A stretch of 64,000 nucleotides of DNA from Psychrobacter sp. P11F6 (GCF_001435295.1 NZ_CM003594.1:2232001-2296000); one strand, 5' to 3'; numbered from the stretch's first letter, positions 37,425-47,449 are shown. The notes: generated from the letters alone by a model not told the origin. Translations and numbers: made by a program.

Positions 37425-38480
37425 TTAACGCATCTGCGCATTACCTTCTTCTTGCGGTAAAACATCAAGGCTGACACTAGAGCCAATGCCCGCCCCCAAT
37501 TTAACAGCAAAGCGGTCCATGAATAATTGGAACGGATCTGTTGGGCTATAATTGATGACATTATCCAGCTCTAACTGCTTTTCTAAGCTAGCGATGCTGC
37601 CTTTCTTATCGGCTAAGCCAAGCTCAATCGACTGCTCGCCTGTCCAGAATAATCCTGAGAACAGTTTATTTTGTTCAGGATTTTTGAGACGATCACCGCG
37701 CCCTTCTTTCACTGCATTAATGAAATGCTTGTGGGTGTTGTCCAATACTTTTTCGACATGTTTTTCTTCATAGTCCGTTAACGGACGTGACAAACTTAAG
37801 ATGTCTTTGTATTCACCAGCAGTAATCGTACGATCTTCTACGCCAACTTTATCCATCAAACCTTTGATGTTATAGCTTGGCATAATCACGCCGATAGAGC
37901 CAACCAAACTTGATGGGTTCACATAAATCTCATCCGCCGCAGAAGCAATATAATATGCGCCAGAAGCACCCATATCACCAATCACTGCATAGAGTTTTTT
38001 GTCTGGATATTCTTTACGCAAATCCATCATAGTCTGCCAAATCTCATCAGACTGTACTGGTGAGCCACCAGGTGAATTGATATCCAATGCTACCGCCTTT
38101 GAATTGCTATTTTCAAAAGCACGGGTCAATGCCTCATTGACATCATAAGCGTTGGCCACATCGCCACTACTAATGACACCTTGTAGCTCAACCACAGCTA
38201 AATGCGGCTTGCTCGTGTCAACACCATCTAAACCCGTTGGCGCGCTGCTGCTGCAACTACGACCAAGCGTCAGAAATATCAGTAAAATATAACCAAAGGT
38301 CAATAGTTTAAAAAAGATACTCCAGCGACGGGCGCGGCGTTGCTCGACCACACTAGCCAATAAAGTGTTTTCAAGCAATCGCCATTCTTGTCCACTCGGC
38401 TGGCTTGGCGGCGACATCGGTACTGGCTGATTTGCCGAATTGTCAGGACGTTTGTTAGGGTCTGGTGGCCAGTTGGGCAT
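37425..38480 (-). CDS. sppA: Signal peptide peptidase SppA, S49 family
   Basis: 351 residues, the short single-domain form. A transmembrane helix near residues 50-75 (FFKLLTFGYILLIFLTLG) anchors a periplasmic protease. Signatures: VVELQGVISSG, ALDINSPGGSPVQSDEIW, AVIGDMGASGAYYIASAADEIYVNPSSLVGSIGVI (catalytic Ser in GASGAYY), and TAGEYKDILSLSRPLTDYE (catalytic Lys region). AGGAAG precedes the ATG. It degrades signal peptides left in the membrane after protein export. Confidence 0.93.
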   Translation of the reverse strand: MPNWPPDPNKRPDNSANQPVPMSPPSQPSGQEWRLLENTLLASVVEQRRARRWSIFFKLLTFGYILLIFLTLGRSCSSSAPTGLDGVDTSKPHLAVVELQGVISSGDVANAYDVNEALTRAFENSNSKAVALDINSPGGSPVQSDEIWQTMMDLRKEYPDKKLYAVIGDMGASGAYYIASAADEIYVNPSSLVGSIGVIMPSYNIKGLMDKVGVEDRTITAGEYKDILSLSRPLTDYEEKHVEKVLDNTHKHFINAVKEGRGDRLKNPEQNKLFSGLFWTGEQSIELGLADKKGSIASLEKQLELDNVINYSPTDPFQLFMDRFAVKLGAGIGSSVSLDVLPQEEGNAQMR

Positions 38481-38686
38481 ATAACTTCCTAAGTCAGAAA
38501 CAGTCTAAAGCAATAAAAAGAGAAGATAGAAATACAGTCAGTAATAAGGAGCTGCTTCTCACTCCAAATACGGTCACAGTCATCTATATTCATAGGCTGC
38601 TAAGTATGGTGGTATTTCAATCATGGTTCAATAGTATAACTGGGAAATATCACTATATTGTAACATTGATTAGATAAGCGATATTT

Positions 38687-41600
38687 TTATGGCGTCGTAT
38701 TGGTAGTATCTACTGCTGCATTGAGAGACAACGTTGCTTCTGGCATTTTGTCATCATAAGTGATCATTTCATTGATGGTTTGACGATTTATCACCTCAGC
38801 AGTTATCTGTGATGTGCTATGTCCTAGCCATATCACATTACGAAAAGGGCGTGGTTGCTCAGGTATTTCAACTGGACATAACAATATCCACATTTGCCAA
38901 ATACGCTGATGGGTATCTGCATTTAATATCAGACGTGCCTGAGGCATATTGGCTTGATGAGTCGGTGGCTGGCTAATTGATGTGAGTGTTTGCACAGTAG
39001 CAGGTGTTGATTTGAGTGGATCAGCCGCATTATATTTTAACACCCTTATGGACAAGCTGGCATCTATAGCCACCGTACAATCCCAAACACTCGGACTGTC
39101 TATTTTGCTCCACCCTGTCAATGCTTGTATGGACAAATCACCATTGCCCAACTGCCACGTTTTGCCTTGTTCACAGCGTTGCACACTAATATTCGTCATG
39201 TCCTTGGATTGGCTAGTGACTTTATAGGCTTGCTGAAATGCAGACCAACGATCAGAGCGTCCTGCTTGCCAATACTGACTAATAGGTAAACGCTGATTAA
39301 GCTGAAAAACCGTCAAAGGCAACAGCGCAGAAGCATTAGTAGAAGCATTAGCATTAGAAGCTAAATACTTCTTATCAGTAGCAAGCGTATCCGTCAATCC
39401 AGCACTACTACTCTGCACAACCATACCCTCTAATGTATCAACTGACAAGCTACCCAGCTGCTGCGCCAATGTCATCGACAGCTTATTCGCCGTTAGATTA
39501 CTGGGCATCGTTCGTGCGACATTGGGTCTGTGGTCAGATAAAAATAGCCAGCTGATGTTGTTCTTATGCGTATCTGTTGTGGATGACTGCTTATTATTGG
39601 TAACAGGATACTGTAACAAAGCAGCGCTTATATAGGGGTCACCCGTTGGTAAGATATACAAGGTCGGTATCGTCGTTAGTGATTGCTGATTGGCATATAC
39701 TGTCATCATTAATAAGGTTAGCGGCGGCAGTGCCAGCCAACGACTGATAAATCCTCGTGGTAGTAGCCATGGCAACATACTTAATAGTACCATCAGCAAT
39801 ATGGCGACATTCACGGGGGTATAAAGCCACGCTTCTGACAATACTGGTAATGAGGTTAACCACGTTATCAGTTCATGCAATTTCGCGACAATGGCGCTAA
39901 CAAGCAGCCAAATACTATCAGCAATAGCAGGTGATAAAAGATAGCAAAGCCCTGCCAACAGATTAAGTGGCACAATCACCCAACCAAATAAACCGATAGC
40001 AAATAGATTGATGACAAGACCCCACAGCGACGCCTTGCCAAATAATAGCAATGTAATAGGTAATAAAGTAATAAATAGCCAAAATTGTAATTTGAATACA
40101 CGTTTGCCTATTATCCAAATATGCTTGAACGCAGTCTCTACTACACTGGCATTATGAGCAGATGCCGTTTCTGATACGACAGCTGATTGCGTATATGATG
40201 CATCATCATATTTAAGGAGTAATGCCACTGCGATAAAAGATAGCCAGTACCCTGCCTGCCATAATACATAGGGATCAAGCCATGCCATCAACACTGCCAA
40301 GGCAAACAACACCCGCATCGTACTAACCGGCAATAATGTTAAACGTACCAAACCTATCGCGAATAACATCCATGCGGTACGAGCAGCAGGTACATCAAAA
40401 CCAGTAAATAACGCATAAATAAAAGCAGCAGCGATCATCACCCACCAGCGCACTTGCCAACGCGGTACATAACGATAAATCCTTGGCCATAACCGATCAA
40501 AAAGCAACACCGCCGCACCCGCCAGCATAATCGCTAAAAACAATACATGAGTGCCAGAGATAGCCAGCAAATGTGAAATACCAGCCAGCTGATATAGATC
40601 TTTGGTATCGCGATTGATTAAACTGCGATCACCTGTGAGCAAACTTAAAGTGACCGCTTTTGCCTGTTGCGCTGCTGTGGTCTGTGTTGACCAATCTTGA
40701 TAAAAATACTGGCGTAATTGCCAACGTCCTTGGTTGATATAAGTCTGAAAACGCTGCAGATATGAAGAAGAGGAAAATGCTGGCTTTGATACCTCAGTAT
40801 TGGTGACATTTGATGTGCCAACGGTCAATATATTAGCGACTCCATCAATATGACGACCTCGCAGCCAGCGATAACTGTCAAAACCAGATGGATTGCTCAA
40901 CGCTTGCTCAGAGGTCGCCAGTGGTGCAAGGGCTAAACTCATAAACAGCTGATCGCCAGGTTGTAAGTAATTTAAGCGGTCAAACGGATTGTTGTCCAAA
41001 TTTTTCTTGGATGATTGTTTTGATGGATTTTTTGGATAACCATTGAGCAATACACGGTACGTGCCATCCTTACCGTTATTGTTATTGTTATTGTTATTGT
41101 TATTTTTATTGTTATTTAAGTTATTTTCATACAATCTATTATTGCTTAGGCTATTATTTTCATCTATTAGAAAGTTACTGGTCATGGCATCTAAATCTTC
41201 AACCGCCAACGCCGACACCAAGGGTGATATATCACTAATGACAGCAACTTGTCGATAGCCACTGTCCGTGGCGACGTCATAAACGCTGTCACTTATTCCT
41301 TCGATGGTGACTAATGCTTGTACACGCATTGGCTCAGTGATTTCTGTTAGTTCTGCTTGCTGATGGCTAATCAGGGCTTGCAGCCCACTGCCAATGATTA
41401 ATCCAATTGCCAATACAGCAACTAAAACATGAGTCAAGATACGAAAGAAGAGTTTAGATTTATGTGAAATATTATATGAAGGATTACGTGAAGAGAGACC
41501 CGCAGTATGTTGCGATAAATGGCTGGGTTTTGCAGAAGGTACATTAAACTGGGCAATAACAATCAGTATAATAGCAAAAATAATGAGCGACAAAGATAAG

Positions 41601-41716
41601 GTGGGAGTATTCAATATATCCATTAACGATGAACTAGTGGGTATCGCCATACTATCTGCGACTGCCAAAACGCCCATCATGGCGATAATAATCAAGCTAC
41701 CAATCAACCAGTACAC
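38687..41716 (-). CDS. comEC: ComEC/Rec2 DNA-uptake channel with degenerate nuclease domain
   Basis: 1009 residues. N-terminal helices, then the OB-like region, then the Competence domain: AKAVTLSLLTGDRSLINRDTKDLYQLAGISHLLAISGTHVLFLAIML and LFTGFDVPAARTAWMLFAIGLVRL. It forms the inner-membrane channel for single-stranded DNA in transformation. The C-terminal ~280 residues stand where most ComEC proteins have a metallo-beta-lactamase-like nuclease, but the HxHxDH motif is absent (LFLSDHRPN is the closest stretch) and DVGQGD is replaced by ILPTGD. Near residue 205 a run of Asn (NNNKNNNNNNNNNN) is encoded by a hexamer repeat at 41080-41125. Confidence 0.9.
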   Translation of the reverse strand: MYWLIGSLIIIAMMGVLAVADSMAIPTSSSLMDILNTPTLSLSLIIFAIILIVIAQFNVPSAKPSHLSQHTAGLSSRNPSYNISHKSKLFFRILTHVLVAVLAIGLIIGSGLQALISHQQAELTEITEPMRVQALVTIEGISDSVYDVATDSGYRQVAVISDISPLVSALAVEDLDAMTSNFLIDENNSLSNNRLYENNLNNNKNNNNNNNNNNGKDGTYRVLLNGYPKNPSKQSSKKNLDNNPFDRLNYLQPGDQLFMSLALAPLATSEQALSNPSGFDSYRWLRGRHIDGVANILTVGTSNVTNTEVSKPAFSSSSYLQRFQTYINQGRWQLRQYFYQDWSTQTTAAQQAKAVTLSLLTGDRSLINRDTKDLYQLAGISHLLAISGTHVLFLAIMLAGAAVLLFDRLWPRIYRYVPRWQVRWWVMIAAAFIYALFTGFDVPAARTAWMLFAIGLVRLTLLPVSTMRVLFALAVLMAWLDPYVLWQAGYWLSFIAVALLLKYDDASYTQSAVVSETASAHNASVVETAFKHIWIIGKRVFKLQFWLFITLLPITLLLFGKASLWGLVINLFAIGLFGWVIVPLNLLAGLCYLLSPAIADSIWLLVSAIVAKLHELITWLTSLPVLSEAWLYTPVNVAILLMVLLSMLPWLLPRGFISRWLALPPLTLLMMTVYANQQSLTTIPTLYILPTGDPYISAALLQYPVTNNKQSSTTDTHKNNISWLFLSDHRPNVARTMPSNLTANKLSMTLAQQLGSLSVDTLEGMVVQSSSAGLTDTLATDKKYLASNANASTNASALLPLTVFQLNQRLPISQYWQAGRSDRWSAFQQAYKVTSQSKDMTNISVQRCEQGKTWQLGNGDLSIQALTGWSKIDSPSVWDCTVAIDASLSIRVLKYNAADPLKSTPATVQTLTSISQPPTHQANMPQARLILNADTHQRIWQMWILLCPVEIPEQPRPFRNVIWLGHSTSQITAEVINRQTINEMITYDDKMPEATLSLNAAVDTTNTTP
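41078..41125. repeat. Hexamer repeat (GTTATT)n inside comEC
   Basis: GTTATT is repeated about six or seven times with small variants, and on the coding strand reads AATAAC, giving an Asn run. The unit is a multiple of three, so copy-number change would alter protein length without a frameshift. Confidence 0.8.
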
Positions 41717-42039
41717 CAGCGCTCCTTGCTTGATGAGGTGAATATTAGTTTTTGCCTAAATAAAGCCATTTATTATGATAAATAGCCACTTAATACGACG
41801 AAAATGTACCGGAATGCTAAAACACAGATTGATACTAAAACCAGAAACAACAACTGATACGTCATGCAATAGCATTTATATAACTATTACCCTATACTGA
41901 CTGACATATTGCGATGATGATAATCTAACATCATTATCCTCTATATTCTCAGCTGTACACTTTATGAATAATATTACTTTATAGCAGACCATCAATGAGA
42001 TTGAGCGGACTTTAGCTAACGATTACAAAAGGCGATCCT
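41717..42039. other. Divergent intergenic gap comEC / DUF2062
   Basis: 323 bp, AT-rich, presumably carrying both promoters. I see no repeat, RNA or clear operator. Confidence 0.5.
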
Positions 42040-42615
42040 GTGCCCCAAAAACGTCTGAAAGACCTACTTCCTACGCCAGAGAAAATCTTAGAAAGTCGCA
42101 CCTTAAAACTGTTCGCACCGCATTTGGCTGATCCACGATTATGGCACTTTAATCGACATAGCTTAAATAAAGCGGTCTATATCGGGGTGCTTAGTGCATT
42201 TTTCCCATTGCCAGGGCAAATGCTACTGGCTCTAGTTGGCTCATTGATTTTTCGTGCCAATGTTCCCATGGCACTCGGCTTGACTTGGATTACCAATCCA
42301 CTCACGAGCTTGCCCATCTTTTATGCAGGCTATTATATCGGTGCCAAAATCCTTGACGTACCGATGATTAGTTTGCGGCTTATCGGCAGGATGATTGCTG
42401 ATTTTAGCTTATGGGCACTATCAGATGGTGCAAATCCATTTATTACCTATCGCGGCACGGTATCGATTGCTGCTTTTTGCATAGGGTTGACGATATTAGC
42501 GATTGTGACCAGCATCGTTTGTGGACTGGCATTTAAGGCTGTTTGGCGATATAAAACCGTCGTGAGCTGGCAAAAACGTCAGCAAGAACCTTCTGATAAA
42601 TCACCTAAAACCTAA
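42040..42615 (+). CDS. DUF2062 membrane protein
   Basis: 191 residues. Region HSLNKAVYIGVLSAFFPLPGQMLLALVGSLIFRANVPMALGLTWITNPLTSLPIFYAGYYIG is characteristic of DUF2062, a membrane family of unknown role. Three or four membrane segments follow, with a basic C-terminal tail. The start is GTG, with AAAGG eight bases before it. It lies opposite comEC. Confidence 0.85.
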   Translation: MPQKRLKDLLPTPEKILESRTLKLFAPHLADPRLWHFNRHSLNKAVYIGVLSAFFPLPGQMLLALVGSLIFRANVPMALGLTWITNPLTSLPIFYAGYYIGAKILDVPMISLRLIGRMIADFSLWALSDGANPFITYRGTVSIAAFCIGLTILAIVTSIVCGLAFKAVWRYKTVVSWQKRQQEPSDKSPKT

Positions 42616-42798
42616 TATATGCTGCTGTTCTCAAGTCATGGTAACCATAACGTAGCGAACCACCCTTTACTTTCAACCATTCGCTAACGCCAGCAATCTA
42701 GGTTACCATCTGTCCTCGATTATTCTATGCTATGTCTCGATATCACCTTAAGCTGGCTATGACTTAAAAACAAAAGCCATTTTCTCTGTTGATACCAG

Positions 42799-43110
42799 TC
42801 ACTCTGCTTCTTTATTCTTTTCTATGGCAGCAAGGATGTTGTCCGTAAGGCTAGTGTTCATCTCGAAAACTTCAACCACTTTTTCATCTTTAAGCAATGT
42901 ATAACGTTTGCCCGTTGCACTGTCTTGAGCTTTTAGATCATAATCAACGCCAGCCAAAGTAATGGCATCAAAAACGGGTGTTAATAGATCTATTTGTTCC
43001 TGTTTATCAATTGTCTCGAATAACGTCACATCCATATAGGGTTTTAACGGTTCATTGCCTTCTTCGGCACTGCCAAAAGCAGCGATTGGGTCGTCATCTC
43101 TATCCATCAT
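42799..43110 (-). CDS. Hypothetical acidic protein
   Basis: 103 residues, not recognised. Acidic N-terminus (MMDRDDDPIAAFGSAEEGNE), no signal peptide or membrane segment, and a possible small mixed alpha/beta fold. GAAGGATTATT before the ATG is a good ribosome-binding site, which supports a real gene. Downstream neighbour on the other strand is the DUF2062 gene. Confidence 0.65.
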   Translation of the reverse strand: MMDRDDDPIAAFGSAEEGNEPLKPYMDVTLFETIDKQEQIDLLTPVFDAITLAGVDYDLKAQDSATGKRYTLLKDEKVVEVFEMNTSLTDNILAAIEKNKEAE

Positions 43111-43210
43111 AATAATCCTTCTTTAATAAATTGGCGGCATTTTTCAGCCCCATTTTGCGTTTATTTTTATTAAAAACTTAGTGTCTGTTGAACATAATCT
43201 TGTCTTTCTA

Positions 43211-43373
43211 GGGTATATCCTCATTTAATAATGATGATAAAAGCAAGACAAATTACCGTTAAACAAGAGAAATAACACAGATCATAGTAAATATTAATCA
43301 GCAGTTCAGTTCAACGACGTTTGATAAAGTTTAGCCCATGTAGATATCAATTGACTTAAATCAGGACACACCC
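43211..43373. mobile_element. MITE-like element, copy 3
   Basis: 163 bp with TA on both flanks. Ends: GGGTATATCCTCATTTAA on the left and the complement of GGGTGTGTCCTGATTTAA on the right. The interior is degenerate and non-coding. It lies between the 103-residue protein gene and lolD. Confidence 0.8.
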
Positions 43374-43429
43374 TACTAGTTAGCAACCATAACCATTTAC
43401 GCTATTAAACTTAAAGCGTTAAAAAACAG

Positions 43430-44110
43430 TTAATACTGCTCCCAATGACCATTACGTAGCAATAACTGACGATCCGCCAGCGCCGCGAGATTGCGATCAT
43501 GTGTCACCATTAATAGTGCGGTTTGCATGGTATTTTGCAGCTCTGATAATAGTCCAAACACGCTTTGCGCATTGTCATAGTCCAAATTACCAGTTGGCTC
43601 GTCTGCCAAAATAAGCGACGGCTTCGTAACCAAAGCACGGGCAATAGCCACACGCTGACGCTCGCCGCCCGATAGCTCACCAGGTCTATGCGCCAGACGG
43701 TGCTCAAGTCCGACACTTTCTAGTATCGCAATTGCTTGCTCTCTTGCTGAAGTCGTTGAGACCTCTGGTCGCATCAGTAACGGCATTGCAACGTTTTCAA
43801 TGGCAGTAAATTCGGCTAATAAATGATGAAACTGATAAATAAATCCCAAATGCTTGTTACGCATGGCACCGCGCTCAGTTTCATTCATGCTATTTAACAA
43901 TTGACCATGTAGCCAGACCTCACCGCTGGTTGGCGTATCAAGACCACCAAGCAAGTGTAGCAAAGTGCTCTTGCCTGAACCACTGGTGCCAACGATGGCG
44001 ATGCGCTCGCCAGCATGGACGGTCAAATCCAAGCCAGTCAATACTTGCGTACTAACCGCCCCTTCATCATATATCTTGTTGATATTTTTCGCCTCTAAAA
44101 TGGCAGACAT
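43430..44110 (-). CDS. lolD: Lipoprotein-releasing ABC transporter ATPase LolD
   Basis: 226 residues. Walker [19 protein letters not shown], the LolD-typical Q-loop region [24 protein letters not shown], signature [32 protein letters not shown], and switch His in VTHD. It powers release of lipoproteins from the inner membrane to the carrier LolA. AAAGGAAAA precedes the ATG; it follows the permease gene after 155 bp. Confidence 0.94.
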   Translation of the reverse strand: MSAILEAKNINKIYDEGAVSTQVLTGLDLTVHAGERIAIVGTSGSGKSTLLHLLGGLDTPTSGEVWLHGQLLNSMNETERGAMRNKHLGFIYQFHHLLAEFTAIENVAMPLLMRPEVSTTSAREQAIAILESVGLEHRLAHRPGELSGGERQRVAIARALVTKPSLILADEPTGNLDYDNAQSVFGLLSELQNTMQTALLMVTHDRNLAALADRQLLLRNGHWEQY

Positions 44111-44265
44111 GGCTTTTCCTTTATTCTATTTATACTGGTATTGATGCTTTATTCAGTGCTACAAACAATATATCAGCCTAAACTTGCATTAAAATTAATT
44201 TTACCTAACAAGCATTGGTAATAACTTAAACTGTATATAAAAACTTAAGCGACATATAAAATCAT

Positions 44266-45501
44266 TTATTCATAACGCAACGTCTGTGCTGGCTGAATCT
44301 TAGCCGCTCGGCGTGCTGGATAAATGGTTGCCAAAAAGCTCAGTACGAAAGACGCACCTGTAATCAATACCACATCTAGTACACGCAACTCTGATGGCAA
44401 ATAATTAACAAAATACGCATCAAACAAGTTCAAATTAAAGACTTGGTTAATAAAGCCTAAAATATCACTCACTGTAAGCGCAAATATCACGCCCAGTATC
44501 GTACCAGCAATCGTACCAATCACACCGATGACCACACCTTGCACCATAAACACTTGGGTAATCAAACGAGGAGACGCACCAAAAGTTTTTAGAATCGCAA
44601 TATCCGCTTTTTTATCAGTTACGAGCATTACTAGACTGGAGACAATATTAAAAGCAGCCACTAGGATAATTAAAAATAGCAGCAATCCGACCATGGCTTT
44701 TTCCATTTGAATCGCGCCAAATAGGTTGCCATGCGTTTGTGTCCAATCATTAGGATACAGTTTCTGAGGGGCAATAGCGGCGGCTTTTTCTGCTGCCATC
44801 GGAGCGGTAAAGATGTCATTGAGCTTCATACGCACACCCTGCGCGCCATCTGGCAGACGCAACAGTTTTGCCGCATCACCCATCGGGATAAATGCCATGA
44901 GGCTATCGACTTCTGGACTGATGGTAAAAATACCTGTCAAGGTAAAGCGCTTGAATCGTGGTATCACGCCAGCTGGTGAAGGCGATGCCTCTGGCAGCAC
45001 TAGCGTCACTTTATCACCCAGTTGCAGCCCTAGAGACTGTACCATCTCTTCACCCAGTACAATATTGAACTCACCACTTTGTAAAGTATCAATACTGCCT
45101 TGAACCATATGTTCATTGATAATAGAGACATCTTTTTCGTATTCAGGATCGACACCAGTGACCATAATCCCTGCAACCTGACCGTTTGACGTCAACATCC
45201 CTTGCAGTTGAATAAAGGGCGCTACAGCTGCCACTTCAGGATCTTCTTTAATTTTATCAGCCAATTGCTTCCAATCACTGATAATCTCGGTGGAAACGAC
45301 CGTTGCTTGCGGGACCATACCCAAAATACGGGTTTTTAACTCCCGATCAAAACCATTCATGACTGATAGCACCGTGATCAATACGGCAACCCCAAGAGTC
45401 AAACCAATCATCGAGATCAGCGAGATAAAAGAGATAAAACCATTACTACGCTCTGCTCGGGTGTATCGTAAGCCGATAAACAACGCTAAAGGACGAAACA
45501 T
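44266..45501 (-). CDS. Lipoprotein-releasing permease, LolC/LolE (LolF-like single permease)
   Basis: 411 residues, four membrane segments: one near residue 25-50 (SLISMIGLTLGVAVLITVLSVMNGF), then a large periplasmic domain, then three near the C-terminus (LLFLIILVAAFNIVSSLVML; VIGVIGTIAGTILGVIFAL; LITGASFVLSFLATIYPARRAAKIQPAQTLRYE). This is the LolC/E layout. Only one permease gene is present beside lolD, so it may act as a homodimer, as LolF does in other gammaproteobacteria; a second permease elsewhere in the genome cannot be excluded. The start ATG is 45501. Confidence 0.9.
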   Translation of the reverse strand: MFRPLALFIGLRYTRAERSNGFISFISLISMIGLTLGVAVLITVLSVMNGFDRELKTRILGMVPQATVVSTEIISDWKQLADKIKEDPEVAAVAPFIQLQGMLTSNGQVAGIMVTGVDPEYEKDVSIINEHMVQGSIDTLQSGEFNIVLGEEMVQSLGLQLGDKVTLVLPEASPSPAGVIPRFKRFTLTGIFTISPEVDSLMAFIPMGDAAKLLRLPDGAQGVRMKLNDIFTAPMAAEKAAAIAPQKLYPNDWTQTHGNLFGAIQMEKAMVGLLLFLIILVAAFNIVSSLVMLVTDKKADIAILKTFGASPRLITQVFMVQGVVIGVIGTIAGTILGVIFALTVSDILGFINQVFNLNLFDAYFVNYLPSELRVLDVVLITGASFVLSFLATIYPARRAAKIQPAQTLRYE

Positions 45502-45954
45502 ATTCAAACTCTTTATCTTATCTACGTGCGACTTTATATATACTATAAAACGAGCAACAGCAAATGCATCTCACACCTGCACTTGCCATAGTCACATATA
45601 AATCGAACACAAAAACAGGGTTTCAGACGAGCCAAAGACAGCCGTCAAAAGGGAGCTAGTTTGACACAATTTGGCTGATATGTGCCAGTCATTAGCAAAA
45701 ACTGGGCGTATTTTTTAATAAAAAACTGGCTTTTGTTACTATTTTTTATGAGGGGCTTGCTATTACTTGCGTCAATACCTATATATTGTATGCTAAGGAC
45801 AATTGTCATTAACCATTCATTGTGGTTTGTTGACCCTTTACTGATGACAACGTTGCCAACTATCATAAATCTATCGTGTTAAATAAAGCCTTATGATAGC
45901 CAGCAATAGCCGTTTCAGGTCCAAACCTCACGCTGACTAATTTTGAGTATCTTC
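45502..45954. other. Divergent intergenic gap
   Basis: About 450 bp between the Lol permease gene and the next gene on the plus strand. Small frames exist on both strands here, but none has a convincing ribosome-binding site or recognisable product. Nothing else is seen. Confidence 0.5.
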
Positions 45955-46929
45955 ATGACCATTAATTATCAATATAAAAACGTCCAATCTCCCACCAAAA
46001 TCACCATGACTGATGAGCAATCTGCAGGTCACGCCGATCATTGGAGTATTCTGACCGATGACATGAGTCATGACGTGCCAGAATGGCTACAAAAAATGAT
46101 CGAAAAGGCGGCCATGCCTAAAGGTCTCAATAGTAATGTCAGCGCTCAAGACAGCTGCCTATTGCTGTCTGAAAACCAGCCTTGTCATATCAATCAAGTA
46201 TTAGCCATGAAAAATGGTAAGCCTGAATGCTTTATCAATGCTTATCCTTGTGTCGATAGCCCGTATGGACTCAATTGTAAGATTGAGCGCATCATTGCCA
46301 ATGACAATTCACACGATGCTGTATTACGCTTGCGTACCGCTGATGGCAGTATTATTTACGCCTTTGACCAGCTCTACACCACCAATCGCCATTTATATCA
46401 GCGAGACACGTCTTACTTTGTGAACTTTAGTGCTTGGGCACATGAGATTAAGCTAAGTGAGCAAAACGAAGTCATTATGGTTGAAGATCAAGAAGCGATC
46501 CGCTACCACCGTGCATTTAACGACATCGTTGCCGCCAATGATGGAAAAATACCCGATGACCTGCAAGAGCAAATCAAAGAATGGAAACCAGAGACCAAAG
46601 CGCAAATGGCGCCAGTTGAGATCAACTTGGGTCACATGTGCGCCTATCTATTTGGTGATACTTTGGGACAAGAAGATGAAGCATGGTGCCAAGGTCAGGT
46701 GCTCGGCAAGCAAGAAACCGTATTTAATGATAAATCCATTATTCTGTTTGATGTCGTGATACTACGCGAACAAGATGCCGATCCTTTCGTGATTCGTATC
46801 GGCGCGCTCAACACGCCAGAGACGGCTTCTATTAAAGTGCATGACTACGTACAAGCGAACGTCTGGCTACAAGCTGCCATCTATAAAGAAAACCAGCAAA
46901 GTGCAGCGCAGCAATCAAAAGCCAGTTAA
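45955..46929 (+). CDS. Hypothetical protein, unrecognised family
   Basis: About 324 residues, no signal peptide or membrane segment. I do not recognise a domain. Features: several Cys in the first half (SCLLLSENQPCHINQV, ECFINAYPCVDSPYGLNCKIERI), a central segment AFDQLYTTNRHLYQRDTSYFVNFSAWAHEIKL, and a C-terminal beta-rich half that could be an OB-like fold (VQANVWLQAAIYKENQQ at the end). Start uncertain: ATG 45955, or TTG four codons upstream. A strong terminator follows. Confidence 0.7.
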   Translation: MTINYQYKNVQSPTKITMTDEQSAGHADHWSILTDDMSHDVPEWLQKMIEKAAMPKGLNSNVSAQDSCLLLSENQPCHINQVLAMKNGKPECFINAYPCVDSPYGLNCKIERIIANDNSHDAVLRLRTADGSIIYAFDQLYTTNRHLYQRDTSYFVNFSAWAHEIKLSEQNEVIMVEDQEAIRYHRAFNDIVAANDGKIPDDLQEQIKEWKPETKAQMAPVEINLGHMCAYLFGDTLGQEDEAWCQGQVLGKQETVFNDKSIILFDVVILREQDADPFVIRIGALNTPETASIKVHDYVQANVWLQAAIYKENQQSAAQQSKAS

Positions 46930-46985
46930 CTACTTTACGAGTCATCCGCTACTTTTAATAATGACCATTAAATGTATCATCAAAT

Positions 46986-47021
46986 AAAAAGCCCCTAATA
47001 AGCATTAGGGGCTTTTTGTCT
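46986..47021. terminator. Bidirectional rho-independent terminator
   Basis: AAAAAGCCCCTAAT and ATTAGGGGCTTTTT pair around a short loop, followed by further T-runs. It serves both the unrecognised plus-strand gene and the SCP2-domain gene on the minus strand. Confidence 0.9.
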
Positions 47022-47059
47022 TTTTACAATCGTCGGGATAAAACCCTGAAAATATGAAA

Positions 47060-47449
47060 TTAAGCCATGGTCGTCATTGATTTGATACGAGTATATAGCT
47101 CTTTTTGTTCAGCACTTGGGCGTGCCGTTTGTACTGCCATCAGTTGTGACATATCGCCTTCAACGCGAATTTTACCACCCATAAAGGCACCCATAATTTC
47201 ATTGGTATCGAAATCAGTGATGATTGATTGCAAGATACTGCGGTCAAGCAACAAGGTAGTTGTCGCTGCATCGTTCAAGCCGCGATGCAATAAACCGTTT
47301 GCAAAGTTTGCTTCGATGTCTTGCTCAGTATCAGAGACTTTTAGGTTGACGATCATATTCGCCAGTGCTGGCGGCAAATTTAGCTCGCCTGCCTCATTAC
47401 CCATTTGCTCAACTTGCTCAAACCACTCATCTGTCAAAAAAACTGCCAT
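47060..47449 (-). CDS. SCP2 sterol-binding domain protein
   Basis: 129 residues forming one SCP2-like domain: VSDTEQDIEANFANGLLHRGLNDAATTTLLLDRSILQSIITDFDTNEIMGAFMGGKIRVEGDMSQLM. The LLLDRSILQSII and GKIRVEGDMSQLM blocks are typical. Such small proteins bind lipids or acyl-CoAs; the physiological ligand is unknown. AAGGACAATAAT before the ATG gives a good start. Confidence 0.88.
   Translation of the reverse strand: MAVFLTDEWFEQVEQMGNEAGELNLPPALANMIVNLKVSDTEQDIEANFANGLLHRGLNDAATTTLLLDRSILQSIITDFDTNEIMGAFMGGKIRVEGDMSQLMAVQTARPSAEQKELYTRIKSMTTMA

Noticed and set aside
43185-43210. GTGTCTGTTGAACATA as an IS remnant next to MITE copy 3
   Set aside because: It resembles the inner part of the IS terminus but lacks GGGC and a partner; treated as chance.
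45645-45882. Small overlapping frames of 66-73 codons on both strands
   Set aside because: No ribosome-binding site, no recognisable product, and overlap on opposite strands; most likely chance.
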